From the NCBI RefSeq assembly GCF_033063295.1, contig NZ_JAWJZH010000001.1, positions 2,666,001-2,730,000 of the forward strand: 64,000 nt of DNA. The letters are read 5' to 3'. This DNA is from Nitrosomonas sp. Is35. GTDB taxonomy: Bacteria; Pseudomonadota; Gammaproteobacteria; Burkholderiales; Nitrosomonadaceae. Made by a program: the position numbers and the translations under genes. The notes under the pieces were generated by a model, which was not told the DNA's origin, did no database searches, and was given only the letters and a program-made list of their open reading frames with translations. Positions 54,005 through 63,746 of this stretch are shown here, in pieces; position 1 is the stretch's first letter, and each line of letters opens with the position of its first letter.

Positions 54005-55096
54005 TTATTTACTCCCTCCTCGCGAAATATTGTTCATACCTGATGATTCCTGGGCCTGACCTTTTTCAATTGCACTCCGCAAAGCATCCATTCCCGCACT
54101 TCTTGCTGTTGTCAGCCGACCGGCTGCCAGTGTGCCGCCATAAGACGCAACGGCTGCTGCCGTACCGGCCGCTGCCATAAAACTACCTGCACTATAACTG
54201 CCAATTCCAGCGCTCGAGCCTATGCTGCTTCCCGTTATAATGCCAGCAAGTAACGATGGTAATCTGGAAATCAACACAAAAAATGCAATCGTAAAAATCA
54301 GCATGACCGCCAGTTCTTCATAATTCAGAACGTTTTTACCCATTTTGGCGTAAAAACTGGATAACAGATCACTACCAATACCAACGATCAGGAGCATAAC
54401 AAATAGCTGAATACCAACACCCAGAACTGTTTTAAAGTAGTTTATGGCGATGTCGGATGTCCAACGTGCGCCGCCAAAACCCAAAAAGAAGATACCCGCA
54501 TACATTAGCACCCAGGATGAGATTAACAAAAGCAGCATATTCACTGCAATTACCGCTAAAACAATAAGAACTATCAACGATATGATGACAGCAATCAGAC
54601 TATCGACCGGTTGCAGTATTGTAAGATTACTCGTTGCTTGATTCCAGATTAAAACACCTATATCCATAATACTGGAATGACTGGCACCACTAGGTAGGCC
54701 AGCAGCAGTACCGCCTAACTGCTGCATCGAGGCAATAATAGTACCCGCAATATTGTGTCCAGACACTGCATTAGTCAGCAGCCAGAAGTAAAACCCGGTG
54801 AAGATAATAAAACGGGTAAACTCAGCAAAGAAATCCGCGATATCGGCTTTGCGCAACAGCATCACTCCAAATGTCCACACCATGGAAATCAGCACCAACG
54901 TCCAGAACAAGCGCTCAGCAGCACCTTGAATGACCGCTTGCCAAGATTTGGCTTTTCCTAAAAACTTCTGAATTACCTGATCTAATACACTTTGATTCGT
55001 AGCAGGATCAATGTAAGCAAGCTCTGCAAACACAACAGATGAGAAACTTGACGATACAATAAAAACAAGGAAAATTACGCCTGGATTCTTAAGCAT
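54005..55096 (-). CDS. trbL: Mating channel inner membrane protein TrbL/VirB6
   Basis: The product of 363 residues has an N-terminal signal-like segment, then a periplasmic part (AYIDPATNQSVLDQVIQKFL) and at least five membrane helices (about 60-290, including LIVLIVLAVIAVNMLLLLISSW). A Gly/Ala/Ser-rich C-terminus follows (GSSAGIGSYSAGSFMAAAGTA). This is the TrbL pattern of IncP-type systems. It is separated from trbK by the IS1595-family insertion, which may reduce its expression. Confidence 0.9.
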   Translation of the reverse strand: MLKNPGVIFLVFIVSSSFSSVVFAELAYIDPATNQSVLDQVIQKFLGKAKSWQAVIQGAAERLFWTLVLISMVWTFGVMLLRKADIADFFAEFTRFIIFTGFYFWLLTNAVSGHNIAGTIIASMQQLGGTAAGLPSGASHSSIMDIGVLIWNQATSNLTILQPVDSLIAVIISLIVLIVLAVIAVNMLLLLISSWVLMYAGIFFLGFGGARWTSDIAINYFKTVLGVGIQLFVMLLIVGIGSDLLSSFYAKMGKNVLNYEELAVMLIFTIAFFVLISRLPSLLAGIITGSSIGSSAGIGSYSAGSFMAAAGTAAAVASYGGTLAAGRLTTARSAGMDALRSAIEKGQAQESSGMNNISRGGSK

Positions 55097-55119
55097 CTTG
55101 CTATTCCCATAATATGTAA

Positions 55120-55842
55120 GGCTCTAGACTATCAGAGGTTAATAATATCTAACGAGCTGCCATAGTTCAGTAGCAAGTTCATCAGGTTGTTTTTTCCAGC
55201 GCCATTCAGATTCTTTCAAATGCAGCTCAAAGTTAACTGATACGCCGTTAAACTTTGCCAATCGTCGCTTGGTAAAACTCCAAAACGATTCAATACCGTT
55301 AATGTGGCAATGCCCATCACGGGCAAATTCATTGTCACCGTGCGATACTCGAAAATGCTTGGAGTATCCCACATCTACCAAACCATTATAGCCACGCCAG
55401 CCATCACTATAAATGACACTTTCAATCGACACTTTACCCAGTATTACCGCTTGTAAGGTCAAGCGTTTACAGTCCGGTACTATTTCGGTGTATACCCTGC
55501 CATCTCGCTCAAACACTCCGAATACAGGTTGTTTTAATGTACCGCGACCGCGTTTGAGTTTGCCGTGATAACCACGATGCCGTTTCGCACCAAAATAGCT
55601 TTCATCAACTTCCACTCTGCCTAACAACTTGTCTTTAAGGGCAGTCTGATGGCGGTAAATTACTTGCCTGTATATGCCATCATATTAATCGTGTTACGAT
55701 TTTTACCTAATAGCAGCGCTGTTTTGCTGGCTGGTATATCAATGCATAAGCATTGAATTATTTTTTTAACAGAATAATCACTTAATTTGCTATTTCTTAA
55801 CATCTTTCTAGACTAACAGATTGTTTCTGCTAGTCTAGAGCC
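55120..55842 (-). mobile_element. IS1595-family (IS1016-like) insertion sequence, 723 bp
   Basis: The terminal repeats GGCTCTAGACTA (left) and TAGTCTAGAGCC (right) are perfect over 12 bases. TATGTAA flanks both ends (55113-55119 and 55843-55849), a probable 7-8 bp target duplication. The length suits IS1016-type elements. It lies between trbL and trbK. Its transposase is frameshifted. Confidence 0.85.
55139..55803 (-). pseudogene. IS1595-family transposase, frameshifted
   Basis: The first frame starts at the ATG at 55803 (MLRNSKLSDYSVKKIIQ, then ALLLGKNRNTIN) and stops at 55660. The homologous reading continues in the -1 frame (YDGIYRQVIYRHQTALKDK) and runs on through GRVEVDESYFGAKRHRG to 55139. 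That second part holds the DDE domain (VEVDESYFG, IYSDGWRGYNG, INGIESFWSF). A few bases seem to be lost near codon 41. Either the gene is dead or a frameshift must occur during translation; no slippery heptamer stands out, so a dead gene is more likely. Confidence 0.8.
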
Positions 55843-55853
55843 TATGTAATTAG

Positions 55854-56057
55854 CTACTCAGAACCATCCATTTGTTTCTTAAATTTATCAGGATCAGAAA
55901 TATCCATTTCAAGCCAGTTCTTTCTTTCCGGCATTTCACTTAATTCCTTTTTAGGCTCCTTCAGTTCAAGCTTGCCATCGCCATCCTTATAACACCCTGA
56001 CAGCAGCAACAAAGACAATGAGTAGATCACTGCAATAATCAAATAGCCTTTTTTCAT
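55854..56057 (-). CDS. trbK: Small lipoprotein, probable TrbK entry-exclusion protein
   Basis: From the ATG at 56057, with AAGGAGAT upstream, the product has 67 residues: MKKGYLIIAVIYSLSLLLLSGC with a lipobox, then a charged tail rich in Lys, Glu and Asp. TrbK proteins of IncP systems are short lipoproteins that block entry of a second copy of the element. Sequence identity is not recognisable, as is usual for TrbK; the call rests on its position between trbJ and trbL and on its form. It lies 23 bp after trbJ. Confidence 0.7.
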   Translation of the reverse strand: MKKGYLIIAVIYSLSLLLLSGCYKDGDGKLELKEPKKELSEMPERKNWLEMDISDPDKFKKQMDGSE

Positions 56058-56080
56058 CGGTATCTCCTTGAGTTGGTGTT

Positions 56081-56881
56081 TCAAAAGGCATCTTTCACAG
56101 ACCAGTTTCTACCAACTGGCAGTATTTCAGGACTCAATCGCTTGGTTGCTGCCTCACGCGTAGCCTGCTGCATGGCCTTTTGATCCACCTCGGCCTGACT
56201 CTGCGTATTGGCAGCATTATGCTGGGCAATCAGCATCTGGCGCATCTGCAGTAACTGGTTTGCCTGGTACGCGGCCAGCTGGTTGGCATATTGCAGAGCT
56301 TCCATTTGTCCCTGGGCAGATTCGGTTCTTTGTTGTAAGACTTGCAGGTGCGCTGCATCGAGCGGGATCTGATTCTGATGTTCGCTTAAACCCCGCAAGA
56401 GCGAATCATTGGCGTTTTTCTGCGCATCGGTGCTGGTATTTTGTCCATCCTTCAGGAGTTTCCAGGCGCCTTCATTGCATTTTTCCTGCAAACTAAAGCA
56501 CGGGGAACTGCGATAATATTCAACATTGCGAAACCGCTGCATATAACCATCCAGCCCTCCATACTGTTGTTCATAATAGCGTATGGTATTGGTCAGATAG
56601 AGCAACCGGTTCATCGTATATTGCGCTTGCGCCCAAACATAAGCTGGTGGCGCCAGCGTGTTGCGGATCATGTTTTCATATTGCTGCAATTGTGTCTGAT
56701 ACTGCTCGATCTGCTTCAGTGTCTGCGCTACATTCTCAATAGCGGTCGTTGTGGTTTGTTTTATGTTCGCTATATCAATGACGGCAAGGCCGCCTGCTTT
56801 GATAACCGATGAATAACCGGCATTACCCAGTGCGAGCAGAATTACGATCAACTGAGCAGCTAGATTTTTGCTATTTATCAT
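56081..56881 (-). CDS. trbJ: Mating pair formation protein TrbJ (VirB5-like)
   Basis: The product of 266 residues has a signal peptide (QLIVILLALGNAGYSSVIKA) and long periplasmic helices (IKQTTTTAIENVAQTLKQIE, YQTQLQQYENMIRNTLAPPA, QANQLLQMRQMLIAQHNAA). This is the TrbJ/VirB5 family, thought to be a minor pilus component. Two Cys (PCFSLQEKC) may form a disulfide. It lies between trbI and trbK with 19-23 bp gaps. Confidence 0.9.
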   Translation of the reverse strand: MINSKNLAAQLIVILLALGNAGYSSVIKAGGLAVIDIANIKQTTTTAIENVAQTLKQIEQYQTQLQQYENMIRNTLAPPAYVWAQAQYTMNRLLYLTNTIRYYEQQYGGLDGYMQRFRNVEYYRSSPCFSLQEKCNEGAWKLLKDGQNTSTDAQKNANDSLLRGLSEHQNQIPLDAAHLQVLQQRTESAQGQMEALQYANQLAAYQANQLLQMRQMLIAQHNAANTQSQAEVDQKAMQQATREAATKRLSPEILPVGRNWSVKDAF

Positions 56882-56899
56882 GTTTGATCACTCCTGTTA

Positions 56900-58297
56900 T
56901 TAATAATCAAATGATTGATACGGTTTGGAAAACCTCATGTCTTTGGTCACAATGATGTTGAAGCGATACCCAGGCCTGATTTCAAGCGTTGGGGATATAT
57001 TCAGGTTTTTACGAATGAGATTGGCGGTTACCAACCCCAATTGCTGACCGAGCGATTGACTCATGATGCTGCCCGCATTTTGCCGCCCGAACGCACCACC
57101 TGCATCACGTTGACTGTACGTGGCACCGGCCACAATAGCCGACATGATCAGGGCTGAACCAAAGATGCGTAGATAATGGTTATTGACCAGATCCTTAAAA
57201 CCTGCGTAACCCACCCCGTCAGCGCCCGGCATGGCACCAATATCCATAGTTTTACCATCTGGAAAAATGATGCGTTGCCAGGCAACCAGCACTCGTGCCT
57301 GACCGAATTCCACTTCACTGGAATACGTACCCACTAATCTTGATCCTTGTGGAATCAAACGCCATTTACCAATGGGGGAATCATAAATATGTTGGCTGAC
57401 CTGTGCCATGATCTGCCCCGGCAGACTCGAATTGATACCGGATATCAGAGTTGCCGGTATGACAAACCCTGTTTGCAGGACATAAGGCGATGCGGGCTTT
57501 TGCACTTCGCTATTCAATTTCCAGCGTGCTTCTCCTTCTGCTGAATCAAAGCGCGAATAATCCCTATCCCGTGTACCGGACTCGTCATCCAGCAATCGAG
57601 GGGCGCCATCGTCCATGGATTCATCACTTCTACCCGCTCCCGTTCCTCCGGCTCCATCCTGCCGCAACTGCGCCAGGCGCGCATGATACGCAGCCGTTGG
57701 ATCTTCACGCAGGTTTGAATCAATCTGTTGACGCACCGATGCCAATTTTGCCAGCATTTCATCACGTGTTTTAGGTGCACCGGCATTGGCTAAATCCGGT
57801 GATGATCCCGTACTTCTGGGCGCAATGACATTCACATTGGTTTTAGCCTTGATCGCCTCTTCCAGTTGCTGGCGTTTCAGCATCCGAATATGGGCAATAT
57901 CAGCGTGAAGCGATGGATCGACAGTATCCATAGAGGGCGGCAGAGGCGGCCGATCCAGATCTGATGGCCGCTCAATGATGATTCCATGTAGGGGTGCTTT
58001 TTCGGTTAAATCAGAAGTTTTAGTCTGAGTTTTGGGTTCGATAATGCCTCCGATATAGTCTTTGGCAATCAGTGAGGCAAAAGAATTGCTCGACTGAGTA
58101 TCATGATTACCATCAAAATCGTATTGACCGCGTTCAGCTGCCCGATTCATGGCGACGATCATCATGAGCAACATGAATATCAGCATAATCGCACCGAAAA
58201 TGACGATCGGAAGATTATTGACGCGCCGCACCCCAACGTTTTTGGCAACTACATCTGGAGATGAATCCGGTGACAGGAGTTTAGAATTGGTTGACAT
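56900..58297 (-). CDS. trbI: Mating channel protein TrbI (VirB10-like)
   Basis: The product of 465 residues has a short cytoplasmic N-terminus, one membrane helix (LPIVIFGAIMLIFMLLMMIV), a Pro-rich periplasmic spacer and a C-terminal VirB10 domain (about 270-465: YVLQTGFVIPATLISGINS, GSRLVGTYSSEVEFGQ, ALIMSAIVAGATYSQRD, RPGYRFNIIVTKDM). It spans both membranes in the type IV core complex with TrbG and TrbH. Confidence 0.95.
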   Translation of the reverse strand: MSTNSKLLSPDSSPDVVAKNVGVRRVNNLPIVIFGAIMLIFMLLMMIVAMNRAAERGQYDFDGNHDTQSSNSFASLIAKDYIGGIIEPKTQTKTSDLTEKAPLHGIIIERPSDLDRPPLPPSMDTVDPSLHADIAHIRMLKRQQLEEAIKAKTNVNVIAPRSTGSSPDLANAGAPKTRDEMLAKLASVRQQIDSNLREDPTAAYHARLAQLRQDGAGGTGAGRSDESMDDGAPRLLDDESGTRDRDYSRFDSAEGEARWKLNSEVQKPASPYVLQTGFVIPATLISGINSSLPGQIMAQVSQHIYDSPIGKWRLIPQGSRLVGTYSSEVEFGQARVLVAWQRIIFPDGKTMDIGAMPGADGVGYAGFKDLVNNHYLRIFGSALIMSAIVAGATYSQRDAGGAFGRQNAGSIMSQSLGQQLGLVTANLIRKNLNISPTLEIRPGYRFNIIVTKDMRFSKPYQSFDY

Positions 58298-58312
58298 ATC
58301 ACCCTCACCCCC

Positions 58313-58789
58313 TTATTCTTTTCTGACCCAAAGACCGGCAGGATGGGTACTATCGCCTTGCACACTGAATGCGCGCGATAAGCGCATATCGTCAATCATG
58401 AGTTTGACATGATACAAATCCCCCGATTGGTCAATGATGTAACTCAAGGCCAGGCCTTTTTGCGACTCAGTATCAGGTTGATTCGGCGCAGCAAAGATTG
58501 GTTGCTGAATGACTTCCTGAACTGCAAACCCTGCCAGTCTCAGGTTCTCGATCAAGGCATGACCAAACGGATCATTAATCACATGGCGCAGATTGAACTG
58601 CGTATTGGCCGCCGGGTACAGCCGCACTATTTGGGCCGCCACATCATCGGCCATGACTTTGCTGGTTTCGATTGAAGGATTCTGAATAAAATTGCCATAG
58701 GGGTGCGTAGCACAACCATTCAATAGCAATAAAACCAGCATGAGGATAAAAACAGCGTTGGATGCGGTGATCATTTTATTCATCATCAA
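58313..58789 (-). CDS. trbH: Lipoprotein TrbH (VirB7-like role)
   Basis: The product of 158 residues has a lipobox (VLLLLNGC) after an N-terminal hydrophobic stretch. A domain typical of TrbH follows (DDVAAQIVRLYPAANTQFNL, DPFGHALIENLRLAGFAV, QKGLALSYIIDQSGDLYHV). In IncP systems it sits in the outer membrane with TrbG. It overlaps the trbG stop by 4 bp and ends 15 bp before trbI. Confidence 0.88.
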   Translation of the reverse strand: MMMNKMITASNAVFILMLVLLLLNGCATHPYGNFIQNPSIETSKVMADDVAAQIVRLYPAANTQFNLRHVINDPFGHALIENLRLAGFAVQEVIQQPIFAAPNQPDTESQKGLALSYIIDQSGDLYHVKLMIDDMRLSRAFSVQGDSTHPAGLWVRKE

Positions 58790-59712
58790 TTCCCCCGCGT
58801 AATCGTCACCCGGCTTTGATTGCCGCCTACACCGGCAATCAGAATCGCACGATCAAACACGGTATCCACAATATAGCGATCACCCTGCAAGCGGTAATTC
58901 ACCATAACGGTTTCATCTTCACTAAAAATACCGCCTTCTTTGTTCAGTAGTAGCAAAGTCGGTGCTTCAGTCTGTGCCATGATGGCAGGCATTTGTATGA
59001 TGGTTTTTTGACCGTCGTTATAGACACGCAGCGGCTTCCAGGTAGCATCGCCAGACACTGCATACGCAAAATCCAGATTGCCCAGATATTCTCCGGTTTC
59101 AGGAAGGGTGCGCGATTTCCTGATTCCCATAACATGGCTTTCTTTATCTCTAATCGCATCCCATTTAATCAGCGCATCTTCCGGATAAGTAAAACTGACT
59201 CTCGGCATGAAATCACGACGGTGAGACCGAAGACGCATGTGATACGTGCGCCGGTTGGTCGTCACTACCAAGGATGTTTCAAGCCCCACATCCAATGGTT
59301 TTACAATCAGATGTTGCACCTCAGCAGAACCTTGGCCGGTCACTGCTGGTTCAATCAACCAGCGTGCCTGGTCACCCAGGTGGATGGAATTAACCTGCTC
59401 ACCCGGCTGCAATTCGATATCGCATACCTGCAATACTGCACAGACGATGCTGGGTTGTTGCGAGCCAAACAGAAAACGAATGGATCCATCCGGCCCTGCA
59501 ACCGGCTTTGTACCGTTAGGATTGACTGCTTGCCATTTCTTGGCCAGATCGATGGCCGCGCGTTCCTGTGGTGTCAGTTGAGGGTTCTTATCGGAGAAAT
59601 ACGCATCCGACAAACCATTAGAATAGCCTGGAGTAACCAGTCCAACGGATAAAGTCAACATGCTCAGCATGCCTATGGTACTGCGCGTACTTAATGAGAG
59701 TAACGGTTTCAT
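58786..59712 (-). CDS. trbG: Mating channel protein TrbG (VirB9-like)
   Basis: The product of 308 residues has a signal peptide (MLSMLTLSVGLVTPGYS) and the VirB9/CagX fold: QQPSIVCAVLQVCDIELQPG, AEVQHLIVKPLDVGLETSL, TNRRTYHMRLRS, and a C-terminal YRLQGDRYIVDTVFDRAIL. It forms the periplasmic and outer-membrane part of the core complex with TrbI and TrbH. It lies 14 bp after trbF. Confidence 0.95.
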   Translation of the reverse strand: MKPLLSLSTRSTIGMLSMLTLSVGLVTPGYSNGLSDAYFSDKNPQLTPQERAAIDLAKKWQAVNPNGTKPVAGPDGSIRFLFGSQQPSIVCAVLQVCDIELQPGEQVNSIHLGDQARWLIEPAVTGQGSAEVQHLIVKPLDVGLETSLVVTTNRRTYHMRLRSHRRDFMPRVSFTYPEDALIKWDAIRDKESHVMGIRKSRTLPETGEYLGNLDFAYAVSGDATWKPLRVYNDGQKTIIQMPAIMAQTEAPTLLLLNKEGGIFSEDETVMVNYRLQGDRYIVDTVFDRAILIAGVGGNQSRVTITRGN

Positions 59713-59726
59713 GATGAGCGGCCCCT

Positions 59727-60491
59727 TTATGTCTGTTTCGACCAGGAGAAATCCTGGATATAAATACCCAGCGGGTTATTGCGGATCTGTTCTTCCGTCG
59801 TGCTTTGCGTGGTCGGCTTGTTATAAATCCTAAGCAGAGCACGCATCTTGAAGGGTGGCTCGGTTAAGTGTCCCTGCCGGTCATAGATTTTCTCCAGCCA
59901 ATCGACCTGCCAGGTCTCCGGTGATTGGGGTATGACCGATATGATTTCAACATTAACGGTTTGTGTTTCAGCTCGTTTGAAAGGACTACTGGCCTCAGTA
60001 CTATTGAACCATTCATTAGCTTTTGCCGTGGCGGGGTCGTTATTGGATAGCATGGCATACGCACGAAAGATGGCACGTCGCTGCAAGGCGATATCCGGTG
60101 TCACCATCCGCAAATCATTAATAAACGCTGCAACCGACGCATGCACTACGCGCTGATCGGCCACCGCAGCAATATCCGCACGAGAAACCGCGATGGCTTC
60201 TCCCAGTTTATTAACCTGTACCACGTAAGGGATGAATTTGGATTGGCTGCCGATGACAATGACTCCTCCCACCCCAGCCAGCGCAATCAGCAAACATAGT
60301 AGCGCCAGCATTTGCCACATATTGCGCGAAGCCTGAATCCCGCGCATATGGTCATTCCAGGTGCGCCGTGCTGACAGATAGGGGTTTTCATTTTCACCGC
60401 AGCGGTGACCACCTTCCATCCTGTCGTCATTGGCACGCATAGTCTCATCCACAACCGGCTTTAACTTGAATAGCTCGTTGATCATATTCAT
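59727..60491 (-). CDS. trbF: Mating channel inner membrane protein TrbF (VirB8-like)
   Basis: From the ATG at 60491, which overlaps the trbE stop as ATGA, the product has about 254 residues. An upstream in-frame ATG at 60572 would lie well inside trbE and is unlikely. One membrane helix (MLALLCLLIALAGVGGVIVI) precedes a VirB8 domain (YVVQVNKLGEAIAVSRAD, FINDLRMVTPDIALQRRA, YDRQGHLTEPPFKMRALLRI). It serves as an assembly scaffold of the channel. Confidence 0.93.
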   Translation of the reverse strand: MNMINELFKLKPVVDETMRANDDRMEGGHRCGENENPYLSARRTWNDHMRGIQASRNMWQMLALLCLLIALAGVGGVIVIGSQSKFIPYVVQVNKLGEAIAVSRADIAAVADQRVVHASVAAFINDLRMVTPDIALQRRAIFRAYAMLSNNDPATAKANEWFNSTEASSPFKRAETQTVNVEIISVIPQSPETWQVDWLEKIYDRQGHLTEPPFKMRALLRIYNKPTTQSTTEEQIRNNPLGIYIQDFSWSKQT

Positions 60492-63025
60492 GCAGCAACT
60501 CCATAATCTGATAACGTCAACCCTTTTATCGCCAGCCATTCGTGAACCCATAGGTCGCCATACTTGTCGCACAGGTTTTTAATCGTGGCGATTGATTCCT
60601 TATCCGTAGATCCCACAAAAGCCAGCGCTAATGGCCCGAGTGCCAGGTCATAGAGCCGCCTGCCGTTCTCGGATACGGTGTAATATTGCTGTTTGGGAAT
60701 GGCAGAAGCCAGGATCTCAATCTGGCGCGTATTCAATCCCATGCGCCGGTAGAGTGCCGAAGCCTCTTCATCGCGCGCAAATACGTTGGGCAGAAATATC
60801 TTGGTGGCGGTGGATTCGACAATGACATCGAGAATTCCGCTGTTGGCCGCATCCGACAGGCTTTGCGTTGCCATCAATACTAGGCAATTGTTTTTACGCA
60901 TGACCTTGAGCCATTCGCGGATCTTGGCGCGAAACACCGGATGACCCAGCATCAGCCAGGCTTCATCGAGGATAATCGCGGATGGTTGACCATGCAGGCT
61001 GCGCTCGATGCGCCGGAATAGATACAACAGCGTCGGCAGTGCGTATTTATCACCGAGATTCATCAACTCTTCGATCTCGAACGTGGTGAAGGTAGACAGA
61101 TTCAACCCATCGGCTTCAGCATCGAGTAAGTGCCCCATCATGCCGTCGATGGTATATTGCCGAAGACACTCGCGTATCGATTCATCCTGGATTGTCACTG
61201 ACAAATCCGATAAGGTTTTTGAGCCGCTTTGATGCATATTGGCAATGGCTTGACTGATTTCATTACGCTGCAAAGGTGTAACGGTAATGCCATTGAGTTC
61301 TATCACCATGCAAATCCATTCCAGCGCCCAGGCACGATCTCCCTTAGTCTGCAAGAATTGCAGTGGACAAAAAGACAGCGACTCATCATCCCCTGCTACT
61401 GTAAAATGATGGCCACCTATTGCTTTTGTGAGTGGATACATTGACATCCCCTTATCGAAGCAATAAATCGACATGCCCTGATAACGCCGCAATTGCGCGG
61501 CAATCAGCGCCAAATGCGTGGATTTACCCGCTCCGGTTGGGCCGAACATGAAAGTGTGACCTAAATCGCGCACATGCAAATTCAGCCGGAAAGGCGTAGC
61601 ACCTTGTGTGACACAATGCATCAGCGGGGGTGAATTGGGCGGATACATCGGACAGGGTGCTATGGGTTTGCCTGTCCAAATGGTATTGACCGGCAACAAA
61701 TCGGCCAGATTCATGGTATTGATGAGAGGTCTGCGCACATTCTCAACACCGTGACCGGGCAAGCTGCCCAGATACGCATCCATGGTGTTGATCGTCTCAA
61801 CCCGCGCGGCAAAGCCCAGATGATTGATTGCTTTCTCTACCTTACGCCCGGCTTCTTCCAATGCTGCCCGATCTTCCATCATCAGCACCACCACGCTGGT
61901 ATAGCACCCTTGGCCGACCATGCCGCTATTGGTTTCCGCAATGGCAGACTGCGCATCTTCAGTCATATTGAGCGCGTCTTCATCGATGTTGCTGCTTTGC
62001 AGGTTAAACACCTGGTCAAAGAATCCACGGATTTTTTGTTTCCAGCGTCTGCGGAATTTTTCCAGATGATTGACCGCTTCATGCGCATCCATAAAGATAA
62101 ATCGCGATGACCAGCGATACACACCCGGCAATTCAGAGAGCAGATTTAACATGCCGGGAGAAGATTCCAGCGGGAAACCCTCAATCGATACCACTTGAAC
62201 GAAATTGCGGCCAATTTTAGGCACAACCCCGCCCCACATTTCCTGACCACCGAGCAAGGTATCCAGATACATCGGATTCGTAGGTAATACCATCGGATGA
62301 TCCAGGCCGGTTACGCATAATTGCAACCACTGTAAGAAATCATCATGGATGATGGTTGTACCGTCTTCATTCACCAGCTTGCGGCTTTTTAAACGCGACA
62401 GATGAAATACGCTGGATAATCGGGATTCAAAGTTGGCACATTCGCGCTGGAAATATTCCAGCAATCCTTGCGTGCGAGCTTTTTGGTCGGGTGCCTCGGC
62501 TTCATCGTCAAACATCAGTTCAACAAACTTGCGTTGCGCCAGCATCGGCGGCAAGTACGTCAGTGATACGATAAAGCAACTCTCGTATAGGGTGCCGATA
62601 CGCTCGAACAGATTGCGCCGCTCCTCGTCAATGGCAGCGGTAACGGGATCAGGGTAATTGGAAAGCGCTTTGTCTGAATAACCTTGCGCGGGTTTGCGGA
62701 TGGCATCGACATGAATCATCCAGCCATTGCCCAAACGGGATAAAGCCTGGTTAATGCGGAATGACACCCGCTCGCGCTCAATCTCGGTGCTGCTGGCCGT
62801 ATCGTCACCACGAAATATCCAGGCGGCCATTAATGAACCGTTCTTGCCGACAATCACGCCGTCTTCCACCACGGCTGCATACACCAGCAGATCGGCAAAA
62901 CCCATTTTTTTGGATCGATGTTGATCCAGTTTTAATTCTTTGCCAGCATCACGGATATGGATAAATAGTATCAAGAGCAGCACAGCACCGCATATTGCGA
63001 TAAAGATAGAAATAGCGGCAATCAT
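60488..63025 (-). CDS. trbE: Conjugation ATPase TrbE (VirB4-like)
   Basis: The product of 845 residues begins with a membrane helix (IFIAICGAVLLLILFIHI). Long CagE/TrbE/VirB4 regions follow, then the ATPase domain with Walker A GPTGAGKSTHLALIAAQ (about residue 490) and Walker B AIILDEAWLMLG. The motif MRKNNCLVLMATQSLSDA is typical. It powers pilus assembly and substrate transfer. Its ATG overlaps the trbD stop and its stop overlaps the trbF start, so translation is coupled. Confidence 0.97.
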   Translation of the reverse strand: MIAAISIFIAICGAVLLLILFIHIRDAGKELKLDQHRSKKMGFADLLVYAAVVEDGVIVGKNGSLMAAWIFRGDDTASSTEIERERVSFRINQALSRLGNGWMIHVDAIRKPAQGYSDKALSNYPDPVTAAIDEERRNLFERIGTLYESCFIVSLTYLPPMLAQRKFVELMFDDEAEAPDQKARTQGLLEYFQRECANFESRLSSVFHLSRLKSRKLVNEDGTTIIHDDFLQWLQLCVTGLDHPMVLPTNPMYLDTLLGGQEMWGGVVPKIGRNFVQVVSIEGFPLESSPGMLNLLSELPGVYRWSSRFIFMDAHEAVNHLEKFRRRWKQKIRGFFDQVFNLQSSNIDEDALNMTEDAQSAIAETNSGMVGQGCYTSVVVLMMEDRAALEEAGRKVEKAINHLGFAARVETINTMDAYLGSLPGHGVENVRRPLINTMNLADLLPVNTIWTGKPIAPCPMYPPNSPPLMHCVTQGATPFRLNLHVRDLGHTFMFGPTGAGKSTHLALIAAQLRRYQGMSIYCFDKGMSMYPLTKAIGGHHFTVAGDDESLSFCPLQFLQTKGDRAWALEWICMVIELNGITVTPLQRNEISQAIANMHQSGSKTLSDLSVTIQDESIRECLRQYTIDGMMGHLLDAEADGLNLSTFTTFEIEELMNLGDKYALPTLLYLFRRIERSLHGQPSAIILDEAWLMLGHPVFRAKIREWLKVMRKNNCLVLMATQSLSDAANSGILDVIVESTATKIFLPNVFARDEEASALYRRMGLNTRQIEILASAIPKQQYYTVSENGRRLYDLALGPLALAFVGSTDKESIATIKNLCDKYGDLWVHEWLAIKGLTLSDYGVAA

Positions 63026-63333
63026 AGATGCTGTTTCTCCTGCTGGCGGGTATTGTCATGAAAAGGAGTGCTGCGCGCCGGATAGTATTTTTTGTATTGC
63101 ATCTGGCGCAGGTAAACATGACGCAATTGCGGATCATTTTTTGCCATCAGTCGCAGTGCAAACAGTGCAAAGATCCATAGGGCTATGCCGAAAAGCGTGG
63201 CCTTTATTTCCATAGCCACAAAGATTGAAGTAGCCGCAATCAGGATAGAAAACATAACCAGTTCCCGGTCGCCACCCATAAACAAGTTGGGACGGTTTCC
63301 CGATTGACGGATAGGTATGGTTCGAAGCGCCAT
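63022..63333 (-). CDS. trbD: Conjugal transfer protein TrbD (VirB3-like)
   Basis: The product of 103 residues has RQSGNRPNLFMGGDRELVMF, then two membrane segments (SILIAATSIFVAMEI and FGIALWIFALFALRLM) and LRQMQYKKYYPARSTPF. This is the TrbD/VirB3 form, an inner-membrane partner of the VirB4 ATPase. It overlaps trbE by 4 bp. Confidence 0.92.
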   Translation of the reverse strand: MALRTIPIRQSGNRPNLFMGGDRELVMFSILIAATSIFVAMEIKATLFGIALWIFALFALRLMAKNDPQLRHVYLRQMQYKKYYPARSTPFHDNTRQQEKQHL

Positions 63334-63344
63334 TAGTTTGCTTC

Positions 63345-63725
63345 CTATTCTTGTGGATTTACGACTAATTCCTGATCTTGGGGCATTTCACCCGGAATGA
63401 CCGCACCCTGGAATAAATTGGTCATGATGTTGTTGGCACCGACGAGTAATGCCATAACCAGCACGATAAAAATCAGTGTGCGAAAAAAAGCGTTGAGTTC
63501 GCCACCAAAGATCAGAATGCCGCCTGCAACGACAATGCCGACAATGGATAGGGTAAAAGCAACGGGACCGGTAACAGAGTTTCTGAGATTCACCAGCCAG
63601 GTTTCATAGGGAAGCGCACCGCCTGCGCCAACAGCGGCTTGTGCGTTATCAATCAACAAGAAAAACAAAAGAAAACTGCATAAAGAAACAATGAAGAAGA
63701 GTGAAATTGAAGGCAATATTTTCAT
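63345..63725 (-). CDS. trbC: Pilin precursor TrbC (VirB2-like)
   Basis: The product of 126 residues has an N-terminal hydrophobic signal ([22 protein letters not shown]). A mature part with two membrane segments follows ([21 protein letters not shown] and [18 protein letters not shown]) around ELNAFFR. This is the pilin that, in RP4, is trimmed and made cyclic by TraF. It lies between trbB and trbD. Confidence 0.93.
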   Translation of the reverse strand: MKILPSISLFFIVSLCSFLLFFLLIDNAQAAVGAGGALPYETWLVNLRNSVTGPVAFTLSIVGIVVAGGILIFGGELNAFFRTLIFIVLVMALLVGANNIMTNLFQGAVIPGEMPQDQELVVNPQE

Positions 63726-63746
63726 TAACTAACTCCTGTTATTTAT

